A stretch of 64,000 nt of DNA from Pedosphaera sp. (GTDB lineage: Bacteria; Verrucomicrobiota; Verrucomicrobiia; Limisphaerales; AAA164-E04), in assembly GCA_002690655.1 (NCBI GenBank), contig NZFL01000025.1, positions 19,989 through 83,988 on the forward strand, given 5' to 3'. A program made the translations under genes and the position numbers. Of the stretch, positions 30,685 to 39,876 are shown in pieces. The notes below the pieces were generated by a model. That model was not told where the DNA came from, did no database searches, and was given only the letters and a program-made list of their open reading frames with translations. Within the stretch, counting starts at the first letter, position 1; every line of letters begins with the position of its first letter.

Positions 30685-31650
30685 TTACTTTGCGCCTTTG
30701 ACAGGGCTGATGAAAGATTGGTTTTGGCGGGCATCACGAAGGATTTCCAGCGGGTTTCTTCCACGCTTTTGATCAAGATTGGTGAGTATTTGCTCGTCGC
30801 TCAATGGGCAATCGATCCCATTTTCAGGAACCTCAGCCTTTGCCAGCCACAGCATGGCGTTCAAGATCACTTTTCTGAAATCAGGATTCCGCCAGTTGAG
30901 ATGGTTGTGAAGGCCGGTGAACCCGAAGCCTCGTCCACCATTGGAGCGTTCGTATGCCCAGGCGACATGCTGCGGAAGGCCTGCGGCCACCGCCTTGCGT
31001 ACCTCTGGGTTCCCACTGTGCGGGCCATCTTTTCGCTCCATCGTTTTTTCAGGAGCCACAGCCGAAAGAATAGGCGTAACGCCCTTCATGTTATCTGGGA
31101 ATCGCATATGGAAATACCACTCATCATTGACCGCAAACGGTTGGACGCCGTTGGTAATCGGATGATCCGGAAAGCTTGTGAATTCAGCAGTCCAGTGAGG
31201 GTTGACCGACCAGTTTGTTTCAAAATATCCGCCCATCCATTCCAGGAACTCAGATCCTCCCCTATCCTTGGGAACTTCGACGCCATAATGAAGACACCCA
31301 AATCCTGCACCGCCACCCATCACCTTGCTTAATTGTGCTAATCTGCCTTCCTGAATGGCTAAATGGTTCCCCCCGCCCGTGCAGAAAACAACAACGGCAT
31401 CCGCACCTTCCAGCGCATTGGGATCCTCAGGCCAGCCACCTGTGTAAACATCAACTTCAACGCCGGAGACGTCTTGCAGGCAGCGTTCTATGAGCATACA
31501 GCCTGCCTTGTGTTCATGCTGAAGAACACCATGACTTGGCGGGCCTGCTATCAAGACAATGCGTTTGGTATCCGCCTTGAGATTTGTCGTTAAACTACAA
31601 ACCCAAAGTAGGGCAAGAATGCATGGTTTTATCAATTGATTGCATTTCAT
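30685..31650 (-). CDS. ThuA domain-containing secreted protein (paralogue 2)
   Basis: 321 aa; RIVLIAGPPSHGVLQHEHKAGCMLIERCL, GFGCLHYGVEVPK, HPITNGVQPFAVNDEWYFHMRF and GFGFTGLHNHLNWRNPDFRKVILNAMLWLAKAEVP. Confidence 0.9.
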   Translation of the reverse strand: MKCNQLIKPCILALLWVCSLTTNLKADTKRIVLIAGPPSHGVLQHEHKAGCMLIERCLQDVSGVEVDVYTGGWPEDPNALEGADAVVVFCTGGGNHLAIQEGRLAQLSKVMGGGAGFGCLHYGVEVPKDRGGSEFLEWMGGYFETNWSVNPHWTAEFTSFPDHPITNGVQPFAVNDEWYFHMRFPDNMKGVTPILSAVAPEKTMERKDGPHSGNPEVRKAVAAGLPQHVAWAYERSNGGRGFGFTGLHNHLNWRNPDFRKVILNAMLWLAKAEVPENGIDCPLSDEQILTNLDQKRGRNPLEILRDARQNQSFISPVKGAK

Positions 31651-31667
31651 GATTCAATTCAGGGTGC

Positions 31668-32675
31668 TTAGTTCTTGCGTGTAGCTGACCAGTTGAGAAG
31701 CATCTCATCATTTAATGTGACTTCTCCCGCAAGGGCACCATTCGGCTTCATTTTTCCTCTATAGCTAGCGGTGACTGTTTGCCCTTCGTATTCACCGGAT
31801 ATGTTAAACTCAACAACATCTCCAGATACGGTCCCTTTCACAGGGCTTTTACCCAGTAGCCCTTCATATTGACCTAGGAGCTGGTTGCCCTGTTGTTGAA
31901 GGTGAAACACAGGAGTACCGACCCCCTGGTCAGAGAAAACTTCCATATTCCAAACGCCACCGATCTGGATGGGTTTTAGTTTCTTGATTTTGATATCGCG
32001 AAACTGGACTGTCATTGGAGGTCCTGCGTGCAGTTGCAGTGCCAGGATCCCTGAGTCAACTTGCTTCTCTTTATCTTCATCGAGAACAATAGCTGTGACG
32101 CGACCGTTGATGACGTGGACGAAACGATTTTCTACAGCAATGATTTTGTAATCATTCCAATCCTCATTCTTGATCTGGGATTGAATATCCTCAGATGCTC
32201 CCAACGAGCCAAGAACCTCCACTTTATGTTTGTCCCCATTGCGTGCAATACTAGTCATCTGACCCCGTTGTGCCAAGATGCCCCGACCTCTCTCTTCATA
32301 TAAGATGCCTGAGAAGGTTTTGCCTGCTTCGAAATCTCCCTGATAACCTCCAACGACCCAATTGCCAAGTTCCTTGCTCCGATACTGAATGCCTGAATTG
32401 CCATTGATGATTTTATACTGCAAGCGCAATTCAAAATCATCCACCTTACCGTTACGCCAGATAATGAAGGTATTGCCTTTGGTTGGGTTTTCCTTGGTGG
32501 TCTGACCTGTAATCGCACCATCGCGAACAGACCAGAATTTTGGGTTTCCATCCCAGCCGTCCAGGTTTTTACCGTTGAAGAGCGAAGTAAAACCCTCGTT
32601 GTCTGCAGCACTTGCTTGCCAGATTAAACCCGCACACAGGGCCGTTGCCAGAATGGATCGCATGAATTGTTTCAT
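31668..32675 (-). CDS. DUF1080 (3-keto-disaccharide hydrolase-like) secreted protein
   Basis: 335 aa; GFTSLFNGKNLDGWDGNPKFWSVRDGAITGQT, NSGIQYRSKE and ILALQLHAGPPMTVQFRDIKIKKL. Extra C-terminal ~100-aa domain. Confidence 0.9.
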   Translation of the reverse strand: MKQFMRSILATALCAGLIWQASAADNEGFTSLFNGKNLDGWDGNPKFWSVRDGAITGQTTKENPTKGNTFIIWRNGKVDDFELRLQYKIINGNSGIQYRSKELGNWVVGGYQGDFEAGKTFSGILYEERGRGILAQRGQMTSIARNGDKHKVEVLGSLGASEDIQSQIKNEDWNDYKIIAVENRFVHVINGRVTAIVLDEDKEKQVDSGILALQLHAGPPMTVQFRDIKIKKLKPIQIGGVWNMEVFSDQGVGTPVFHLQQQGNQLLGQYEGLLGKSPVKGTVSGDVVEFNISGEYEGQTVTASYRGKMKPNGALAGEVTLNDEMLLNWSATRKN

Positions 32676-32732
32676 AATGGTAAAAATAAGGCCGGAAAAT
32701 CCGGCCGGTTTTTCTATTGGATGCTCTTTAAG

Positions 32733-33578
32733 TTACTTGATGTTTTTCTTCAGGAATTTGAGACCTTTCACTGCAATCTCATCCCGAGTGGGTTCCATGC
32801 GACGCCAGATAGCAGCCGCCTTTGCGATAACCTTGACGTCTGTGGTGAAGGATTCGATCACCACGTCACCCTTGTATCTGATGGATTTCAGCGCAGCAAC
32901 AATCGGTTTCCAGTCAATGTGGTCGTTGCCCGGAGTTCCACGGTCACTCCCGCAGGCATGGAAATGTCCCAGCATTTTACCGGCCTTCTTGATGGCTTTT
33001 GCTTGATTCTTCTCTTCGATGTTCATGTGGAATGTGTCGAGGTGCAATTTCAGCGCCTTGCTATCCACATCCTTGATCATTTTCAGACCTTGATCACAGG
33101 TGTTTATAAAATCTGTTTCGAAGCGATTCAAAGGTTCGAGACAGATGGTGCGGCCTCGATCCTCTGCGTATTTACTCAGGGTTTTGAGATTCTTGACCAC
33201 CGTTTTCCACTGTGCGGCATATTCCTTGGCGGGAACCGCATCGGCGCGGCCGACAGCAGAATAGACCGGGCCAATCAACGACGGGCAGTCCAGAGTGACC
33301 ATCTGGTCTATGAGAGCCTTCATGTAGGCAAGCCCTGTTTTCTGTTGTTGGGCTGTTCCTCGCAAATCGCGGTCAGGTGACATACAGGCACATACCGATC
33401 CGCAAACAAGATCGTTGCGGTCCAGTGCGGCTTTCACCCTCTCAGGATTAATGTGCGACGGATCCTCCACCGGGATTTCTATCGTATCAAAACCCCATTT
33501 TTTGAACTTGGGCAAGAGGCCAGTGCTCCGCGTGGTGAAGGGGGATGTGAACAGAAAGGTATTAATTCCAAATCTCAT
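32733..33578 (-). CDS. Sugar phosphate isomerase/epimerase (AP-endonuclease-2-like TIM barrel)
   Basis: Start proposed at MRFGINTFLFTSPFTTRS (the supplied ORF extends to 33650); FDTIEIPVEDP, LEPLNRFETDFINTCDQGLKMI, LKLHLDTFHMNIEE, HFHACGSDRGTPGNDHIDW. Confidence 0.9.
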   Translation of the reverse strand: MRFGINTFLFTSPFTTRSTGLLPKFKKWGFDTIEIPVEDPSHINPERVKAALDRNDLVCGSVCACMSPDRDLRGTAQQQKTGLAYMKALIDQMVTLDCPSLIGPVYSAVGRADAVPAKEYAAQWKTVVKNLKTLSKYAEDRGRTICLEPLNRFETDFINTCDQGLKMIKDVDSKALKLHLDTFHMNIEEKNQAKAIKKAGKMLGHFHACGSDRGTPGNDHIDWKPIVAALKSIRYKGDVVIESFTTDVKVIAKAAAIWRRMEPTRDEIAVKGLKFLKKNIK

Positions 33579-33621
33579 AGCTAAGGGTAATCTGCATTGA
33601 ATTATATTCCTGGATTGTTTC

Positions 33622-34689
33622 CTAACAAGCTTTTTGTCCAAGGGCTTCAATCATCGTTTGGATACGGTGGCTGTAGGTGTGATGCCCAAGAACGCGCTTG
33701 CGTGCCTTCATGGCGATTTCTTCGGCGCGGTATGGATCATACTTGAGGGATCGATAAACCAGTGGCACCTCATCCCAATCCCGATACACGACGAGCTCTT
33801 CGTATGGATCGAATTGGAGTTCAAGATCAGGGACCCATTTCGTGAGCATCAGGTTCTGGCAGGCTGCTACTTCAAATACCCTGAAGTTCAGTCCGTTCAG
33901 ATTCTTGGGCCTTCGAGGTAGATCCAGTACGACGGCGTATTCCTGATAAAGTCGAGTCAAGGTGTTTGAATCCAAGTTTTTGCTTTTTAACTTCGTCCAC
34001 CAATTCGTGGTTTTAGGGCCTTCCCAGATAACAGGGACTCCTCGGAGGCGTAGTCGATTGAGGGTTTTTAATCGTGACTCGGTAACGCTTCCCGCAAAGA
34101 TGATTTTACTTTCCCTTGAATCCACACCTGAAGGGGCAAACCTCCTCTCATTAACCGCGAGAGGTAAATATTTCATCTTTCTATCTTCACCTGGTCTTAC
34201 TTTCTGCAGCGATTCCTGCATGGAGGAGTCGGAATAAAAAACATGGTCAAAACATTGGATGCCCTTCCAGGAAGTTCGCCTGCAGTCACTGAACCACGCT
34301 GCCAGTGTAGCTTTTTTCTTAAGATCCCTCTGAATGGCTTTGAAGAATGCAGATGTCATTGCAAAGGGGTCAAGGAACAGAATAAGCCGTGGAGCGGCCT
34401 TGTTGACTTGATCTCGGATACGCTGGATTGCGGGCTCGTCCGGGGCAAGATTCATGTATCCATGCCGATACTCAAACCATCGTTCTTCCAGTCGTTCAGG
34501 TTCAAGTGCAGCAATGTAACATGCAGCTCCGAAGCGTTCGAACGCATCGCTCACGTCCGGAGCCCAATAATTAACCCGCGTGTCTGCAACGATAAGAACA
34601 TTCGATTCAAATCGCTTTTTTGCGACATTTTTTTTCTTGGATGGCGTGTGTTCGGAATGCATGGATGAATCGTTCAATGACTGAGACAA
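33622..34689 (-). CDS. CgeB-like glycosyltransferase family 1 protein
   Basis: 355 aa; KIIFAGSVTESRLKTLNRLRLRGVPVIWEGPK, LNGLNFRVFEVAACQNLMLTKWVPDLELQFDPYEELVVYRDWDEV, KARKRVLGHHTYSHRIQTMI. Confidence 0.75.
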   Translation of the reverse strand: MSQSLNDSSMHSEHTPSKKKNVAKKRFESNVLIVADTRVNYWAPDVSDAFERFGAACYIAALEPERLEERWFEYRHGYMNLAPDEPAIQRIRDQVNKAAPRLILFLDPFAMTSAFFKAIQRDLKKKATLAAWFSDCRRTSWKGIQCFDHVFYSDSSMQESLQKVRPGEDRKMKYLPLAVNERRFAPSGVDSRESKIIFAGSVTESRLKTLNRLRLRGVPVIWEGPKTTNWWTKLKSKNLDSNTLTRLYQEYAVVLDLPRRPKNLNGLNFRVFEVAACQNLMLTKWVPDLELQFDPYEELVVYRDWDEVPLVYRSLKYDPYRAEEIAMKARKRVLGHHTYSHRIQTMIEALGQKAC

Positions 34690-34722
34690 GCATGCGTAGA
34701 AGCCTTCTAGTTTGCAAATGCT

Positions 34723-35682
34723 TTATGCTCTGGGGTGAGCTTGGTCATAGACACGTTTCAATCGATCAGTGGTCAGGTGAGTGTAAATTTGCGTGGTGAC
34801 CAAGTGAGCATGCCCGAGAAGCTCCTGGACACTCCTCAAGTCGGCTCCCGCATTGAGCATGTGAGTGGCGAAGCTGTGTCGCAATTTGTGAGGCGTAAGG
34901 TTTGGATCCAGTCCAGCAGAGAGAAGGTAAAGTTTCAGCCTGCTTTGGATCAGCCTTGGGTAGAGTGGCTTTCCGTTGGCGAGTTTTGAATAAAATACCG
35001 GCTGTTCAGCTTTTTGAGGGTGGGCGATTCTATCCCAATAGAGACGAATTGAATCCAGAGCAGGTGCGCCAATGGGAGTCATTCTTTCCTTCTTTCCCTT
35101 GCCCTCAACAAGTATGAGCTGATCCTCCCAGAAAAGATCACTTACCTTGAGCCCGCAAAGTTCACTGATCCGCAGCCCGCACGAATAGAATGTTTCAAGC
35201 ACTGCGGAATCCCTTAGAAACGTTTCCGGCGAAGTTCTTGTTTTTTGATTGCTCCTTTTTTTTTCCCATGCTTTGGCTGGGGCTTCCAGCAGTGCATGGA
35301 TTTGCTCGGGTGTCAGGAATTGAGGTAGTCTTTTTTCTTTTTTAGGCAGCAGGATATTTCGAATAGGAGATTCTTTTACCCTGCCTTTGCGGATGAGAAA
35401 TTTATAAAAAGTCCTCAAGGCACTGAATCGAATCTGAGTCGAGGATCGACTGTATTCTTTTCTGCCGAGAAATCTCAAATATGCACGAAACGAATCACGG
35501 TCAAGCGCCTTCCAGTCAGGTGCTGATCTCAGTGTTTTCTGGTGCCATACGACAAATTCATTAAGTGTCTGTGCGTAATTGCGGCAAGTGTGGTCCGAGG
35601 CAGCACGTGCACCCTTCAATTCTTGCATGAAGGCATCAACGAGCGGATCATGATCGGCGCAATTGGAATCAGTGGCGCCCAT
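34723..35682 (-). CDS. Tyrosine recombinase XerC/XerD-like
   Basis: 319 aa; N-terminal SAM-like core-binding domain; FYSCGLRISELCGLKVSDL, VEGKGKKERMTPIG, HKLRHSFATHMLNAGADLRSVQELLGHAHLVTTQIYTHLT. Confidence 0.95.
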   Translation of the reverse strand: MGATDSNCADHDPLVDAFMQELKGARAASDHTCRNYAQTLNEFVVWHQKTLRSAPDWKALDRDSFRAYLRFLGRKEYSRSSTQIRFSALRTFYKFLIRKGRVKESPIRNILLPKKEKRLPQFLTPEQIHALLEAPAKAWEKKRSNQKTRTSPETFLRDSAVLETFYSCGLRISELCGLKVSDLFWEDQLILVEGKGKKERMTPIGAPALDSIRLYWDRIAHPQKAEQPVFYSKLANGKPLYPRLIQSRLKLYLLSAGLDPNLTPHKLRHSFATHMLNAGADLRSVQELLGHAHLVTTQIYTHLTTDRLKRVYDQAHPRA

Positions 35683-35693
35683 AATACGTTGGG

Positions 35694-38522
35694 TCAGGAC
35701 TCTGAATCTGAATCGCTTGCACCTTCCTCGCGGGGCGCAAATTCAAAACCCACTTTACCTTTGTCTTCAACCACAAGAGCGGCCTCGAACGGGAAGCCTC
35801 GTTTTGAGACGAACCCCTTCAAGAAGTCAGTGCGACCTGAGTCGAGAAGCTTTTTGATTTGATCCTCTTCAACAGCTTGTTGCAGCACCACCTTGCCCGA
35901 TTTGAATTTACACGGCTTGGTGTCCCGTTGGGAATGTTCGCAAAGGTAGTCAGATTCACTCGCAAAAACATTGCCTTCACAACGAGGGCATTTACCCAAG
36001 GGGCTCTGTCCTTCGAAGCTGATTTTTTTGGCGGGTTCGTCTGATTTTTTGGAAGACTTTTTCTTAGTCTTCCTAGGTTCAAATTCAAAGGAGACACCCC
36101 CATCCTTGATCGCCAGAAAGGCATTGAAAGCACGTCCGGTTCTATTCGAGATGAATTTGTTGATAAGTTCGGTTTTGCCGTTTTCGAGCAGCTTTCGTAT
36201 TTGTGAAGGTTCTATTTCTCTCTGCAGGATGATTTTACCAGTTTTGAAGTCGCAGCTTTTGTCAGGTCCTTTGGATTTTTGGCAGACATAATGCATGCCA
36301 TGTCCATAGACATTCGCTTTGCATTTTGGACAGGCACCCAAAGATTCTTTTTCTGAAAAATCGACTTCTTCTTCATCGTTCTCTTTATCTTTGTCTTTGT
36401 CTCCAAAATCAAACTCCAGTTTGTGTTCCTCGCCCAGTTTGATGATGGCAGCGAAAGGCCAGCCTTGTTTACTGCGGAAGCCCTGGAGCGGACCCACCGA
36501 GCCTTTGGTTAAAATAGTTTCCATCTCCTCAGGTTCAAATTGACGTCCTGACAATATCTTCCAGACTGAAAAATCACATGCTGAACACTGGTAGGTTTTG
36601 TAGGTCTCTTTAACTTGGCCTGCACACTTAGGGCAAGGAGTGGTGAGCACACCGAAGTCACCAGGCACAGTATCACTGTCAAATGATTTGGCTTGCTCAA
36701 CAATTTTACGGGTCATTTCCTGGATTTCAGACATGAAAGAATCTCGATCCAGCTGCCCTTGTTCCATGAGTTTTAGTTTATGTTCCCAATCACCTGTGAG
36801 TTCTGGAGAACAAAGCTCTGGGATTTGCAATCCGCGCAAAAGAGTAATCAGGCTGAATGCCTTGGCGGTTGGCTGTAGTTCCCGCTGATTGCGAATCACA
36901 TATTTTTCGCGGATTAAATTCTCAATGATTGACGCACGCGTTGCCGGAGTCCCTAGGCCTTTTGCCCCCATGGCTTCCCTGAGCTCCTCATCATCCACCA
37001 GTTTGCCTGCACCTTCCATGGCGGAAAGCAAAGTGGCTTCTGAATAGCGGGGAGAGGGCTTTGTTTGATTTTCTTTCAGATTGAGCTCCAGTGTGGCAAC
37101 TGTTTCGCCGTTTTCAACTGGTGTCAGGTGATCTGCCTCACCGGTTGGCAGGGCTTTGCCATACACTTCAAGCCAACCTGGATTGATCAATATTTTTCCA
37201 TCCGTTTTAAAGGCCTCCTCCATCACTCGGGTGATGCGCGTTGTGATTTGATATTCCGCGGGAGGGAAAAAGACAGCAAGAAAACGGCGGACTACCATAT
37301 CATAAATCTTTTGCTCATCATCGTTCAGCTTTTTCTTGGGGCCGAGCGAAGTGGGGATGATGGCAAAGTGATCAGATATCTTGGCATTATTGAAAATACG
37401 CTTGTTGGGTTTGACCCAGCTGTTTCTCTCAATCTTTGAGGCTGAGCTCTCGTAACTGGAACCGGTAAATGCCTTCAATGTTTCCTTTACCGTTCCCAGA
37501 TAATCTTCCGGAAGGGCGCGCGAATCTGTCCTCGGATAGGTCAGCATTTTATGGCGCTCGTACAAAGCCTGAGCCAATTGCAGTGTACGTCCAGCTGGTA
37601 ATCCGAATCGAGAATTGGCTTCTCTTTGCAAGCTGGTTAAATCGTATAGCAGGGGGGAAAGCTGTTTGCTGGGCCTTTTCTCCTCAGTAACGGTTCCCGG
37701 CTGATTCAGGCACTTTTTCTGAATTCCCTCAGCAAGTTCTTTGGACCAAATGCGCTCTGGTCTCAGATCTGGATCACTTTCTTTGTCTTTCTTTCTGAAG
37801 CCTTCGTCAAACCAGCGGCCTTCATAATGTCCGGCTTTGGCCTGGAAATTGGCATGCAATTCCCAATAGTTTCGCTCAACGAACTTCTTAATCTTCTGTT
37901 CGCGATCTACTAGAATCGTGAGTGTTGGTGTTTGCACTCGCCCGACGGTGGTCAAGAAGAAGCCGCCCGATTTCGAGTTGAAAGCGGTCATTGCTCGTGT
38001 GCCGTTGATACCTACCAGCCAGTCGGATTCCGAGCGGCAAACAGCAGCGCATGCCAATGGAAGCATTGCTTCATCCGATCTCAGTTTTTGAAATCCATCA
38101 CGGATTGCCTGCTTAGTCATGGATTGCAGCCACAGGCGTCTGATAGTTTTTTTGGTTTTGGATTCCGTGATAATGTGGCGAAAGATCAATTCTCCCTCGC
38201 GACCTGCATCACAGCCATTGATCACTTCTTCCACATCTTTCCGCTTGATGAGGCGCTTGAGTAGCTTGAGTCTCGATTCAGTTTTGCTGATCGGTTTGAG
38301 TGCGAAGTGGTCAGGAATAACGGGCAACTGGGCGAAGGTCCATTTACCTCGTTTGACTTCGGCCTCGGGGGGAACAGTGAGTTCCAATAAATGACCTACA
38401 GCCGAGGCAACCACATACTGGTCACTCTCGAAGTAGTCATTCTTTTTATCAAAACCGCCCAAGGCACGGCTGATATCCTGAGCGACGGACGGCTTTTCTG
38501 CGATGATCAATGACTTACCCAT
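35694..38522 (-). CDS. topB: DNA topoisomerase III-like type IA topoisomerase with three C-terminal Zn/topo repeats
   Basis: 942 aa; KSLIIAEKPSVAQDISRALG, NGCDAGREGELIFRHI (Toprim), LTYPRTDSRALPEDY (catalytic Tyr), GLGTPATRASIIENL, then three CxxC...C repeat modules. Confidence 0.93.
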   Translation of the reverse strand: MGKSLIIAEKPSVAQDISRALGGFDKKNDYFESDQYVVASAVGHLLELTVPPEAEVKRGKWTFAQLPVIPDHFALKPISKTESRLKLLKRLIKRKDVEEVINGCDAGREGELIFRHIITESKTKKTIRRLWLQSMTKQAIRDGFQKLRSDEAMLPLACAAVCRSESDWLVGINGTRAMTAFNSKSGGFFLTTVGRVQTPTLTILVDREQKIKKFVERNYWELHANFQAKAGHYEGRWFDEGFRKKDKESDPDLRPERIWSKELAEGIQKKCLNQPGTVTEEKRPSKQLSPLLYDLTSLQREANSRFGLPAGRTLQLAQALYERHKMLTYPRTDSRALPEDYLGTVKETLKAFTGSSYESSASKIERNSWVKPNKRIFNNAKISDHFAIIPTSLGPKKKLNDDEQKIYDMVVRRFLAVFFPPAEYQITTRITRVMEEAFKTDGKILINPGWLEVYGKALPTGEADHLTPVENGETVATLELNLKENQTKPSPRYSEATLLSAMEGAGKLVDDEELREAMGAKGLGTPATRASIIENLIREKYVIRNQRELQPTAKAFSLITLLRGLQIPELCSPELTGDWEHKLKLMEQGQLDRDSFMSEIQEMTRKIVEQAKSFDSDTVPGDFGVLTTPCPKCAGQVKETYKTYQCSACDFSVWKILSGRQFEPEEMETILTKGSVGPLQGFRSKQGWPFAAIIKLGEEHKLEFDFGDKDKDKENDEEEVDFSEKESLGACPKCKANVYGHGMHYVCQKSKGPDKSCDFKTGKIILQREIEPSQIRKLLENGKTELINKFISNRTGRAFNAFLAIKDGGVSFEFEPRKTKKKSSKKSDEPAKKISFEGQSPLGKCPRCEGNVFASESDYLCEHSQRDTKPCKFKSGKVVLQQAVEEDQIKKLLDSGRTDFLKGFVSKRGFPFEAALVVEDKGKVGFEFAPREEGASDSDSES

Positions 38523-38796
38523 GAGCTATGTTCGCAACCGTTACCAACCGTTGCCCGATACTTGCAAGTGTTTTTTAGCTGAAAGCGCATTTTTCTTTTC
38601 AGGCATATTGGCTGATTCATGTGGTATTTATGGCTTGAGATTCTTCAGGAATTCACTTGCCATGTGGAGCTGGAACTTCATGATTACGTGTCTGTTGCCT
38701 TCATTCGTAGAGGCTCCTTTGACTGAAATGATTACACTAATTTTTAAAACATTGATTGCCATAGGGTTTGGTTTGATCATGGTAGCCTTGCTGTGA
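38521..38796 (+). CDS. Small hydrophobic protein (true start may be downstream, e.g. MWSWNFMITCLL...)
   Basis: Hydrophobic C-terminus EMITLIFKTLIAIGFGLIMVALL; stop codon overlaps the GTG/ATG start of the next ORF (GTGATG). Confidence 0.4.
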   Translation: MSYVRNRYQPLPDTCKCFLAESAFFFSGILADSCGIYGLRFFRNSLAMWSWNFMITCLLPSFVEAPLTEMITLIFKTLIAIGFGLIMVALL

Positions 38797-39206
38797 TGAA
38801 AACCCATTCAGGACCTTGGAATCTCATATTGTTGAAAGATCCTTTCTGGGGCATCTCCATCGCATGCTACATCATTCACAGGTTTTGGCAGGTCTTGAGT
38901 CCTGATTCTGGTTGGATGGATCGTCATTGGAATGATCTATGGATGCTTCCTTGCGCTCTCCCGTTGATACTGAGCCTCTACGGTGCATTAGGGCTGCGTG
39001 CCCATGCATTGCGGGTTACGGGGGGTGAAATCCTCTGGCACGGCCTCTTGTGGGGCTTTATGGCTGAATTCATAGGGCCTTTGCTGTTCGATCATGCGGT
39101 TTCAGATCTCTGGGATCTGCTTGCTTATGCCTTGGGTGGTTTTCTCATGTTTTTTCGCTGGCACTGCACTGAACTTAGATTTTCTTCCATTGCACTCCGG
39201 ATTTGA
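38793..39206 (+). CDS. Small integral membrane protein of unknown function
   Basis: 137 aa with about four hydrophobic segments; HWNDLWMLPCALPLILSLYGALG and SDLWDLLAYALGGFLMFF. Confidence 0.65.
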   Translation: MMKTHSGPWNLILLKDPFWGISIACYIIHRFWQVLSPDSGWMDRHWNDLWMLPCALPLILSLYGALGLRAHALRVTGGEILWHGLLWGFMAEFIGPLLFDHAVSDLWDLLAYALGGFLMFFRWHCTELRFSSIALRI

Positions 39207-39876
39207 CAAGTTAGCTGCTTCATACCGCCTGATGGAGAGATGCCTCGCGTTCAGCAAACTTCAAGAGGCGCGCACCGCTCATCTGCACGTCTTGAAGCCT
39301 TGCTCTCAAATCCTGATGCTTGGTGAAGGGCCGGGGCGATTGTTGGAGAGGCTGATTAAAAGCATGCCTCACGCGCAGTTTGTAGTTGTCGACCAAAGTC
39401 GCCCGATGATGGAACAAGCCACGCAGGTTCTCATCGCATCAGGGTGTGATCCAGGACAATTTACCTGGTTACATGTGGATGCCCTGCATACGGATCTGGG
39501 AACGGAAACCTTCGATTTGGTGACCACTCCCTTTTTTCTGGATTGTTTCACGCAGCCACAGTTGACCTCTCTCATACCCAGAATTGCGAATGCGTGTAAG
39601 CCCGATGCCAGTTGGTTAGTGGCTGACTTCCAGGTCCCGGCAGGAAAAGGATGGCAAAAGGTTCGAGCAAGGTGGGTGCACTGGGTGATGTATCAGTTTT
39701 TTCGCAGGGTGACTTCCATCGCTGCGAACCATTGGACGGATCCAGATTGCTTTTTGAGTGCTGCAGGTTTCCACCTGTTATCCAGAAAAGAATTTAATTA
39801 TGGATTGATTCGTTCCGACTTGTGGAGGCGTGGAGATGGATCAGTGCCAGTGAGGGCAGGCTCCGCTCAGACCTGA
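39094..39876 (+). CDS. Class I SAM-dependent methyltransferase (start probably downstream, near 39190)
   Basis: FDKLAASYRLMERCLAFSKLQEARTAHLHVLKPCSQILMLGEGPGRLLERLIKSMPHAQFVVVDQSRPMMEQA motif I/II; LVTTPFFLDCFTQPQL. Confidence 0.85.
   Translation: MRFQISGICLLMPWVVFSCFFAGTALNLDFLPLHSGFDKLAASYRLMERCLAFSKLQEARTAHLHVLKPCSQILMLGEGPGRLLERLIKSMPHAQFVVVDQSRPMMEQATQVLIASGCDPGQFTWLHVDALHTDLGTETFDLVTTPFFLDCFTQPQLTSLIPRIANACKPDASWLVADFQVPAGKGWQKVRARWVHWVMYQFFRRVTSIAANHWTDPDCFLSAAGFHLLSRKEFNYGLIRSDLWRRGDGSVPVRAGSAQT

Noticed and set aside
30718-31332. 204-aa plus-strand ORF antisense to ThuA paralogue 2
   Set aside because: Opposite a strongly supported ThuA gene; no motif.
32667-33380. 237-aa plus-strand ORF antisense to the isomerase
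   Set aside because: Opposite a convincing TIM-barrel isomerase; composition typical of a shadow frame.
34723-35682. Integron or prophage integrase
   Set aside because: The protein reads as a housekeeping XerC/D; no attC-like array, phage genes or direct repeats were seen nearby.
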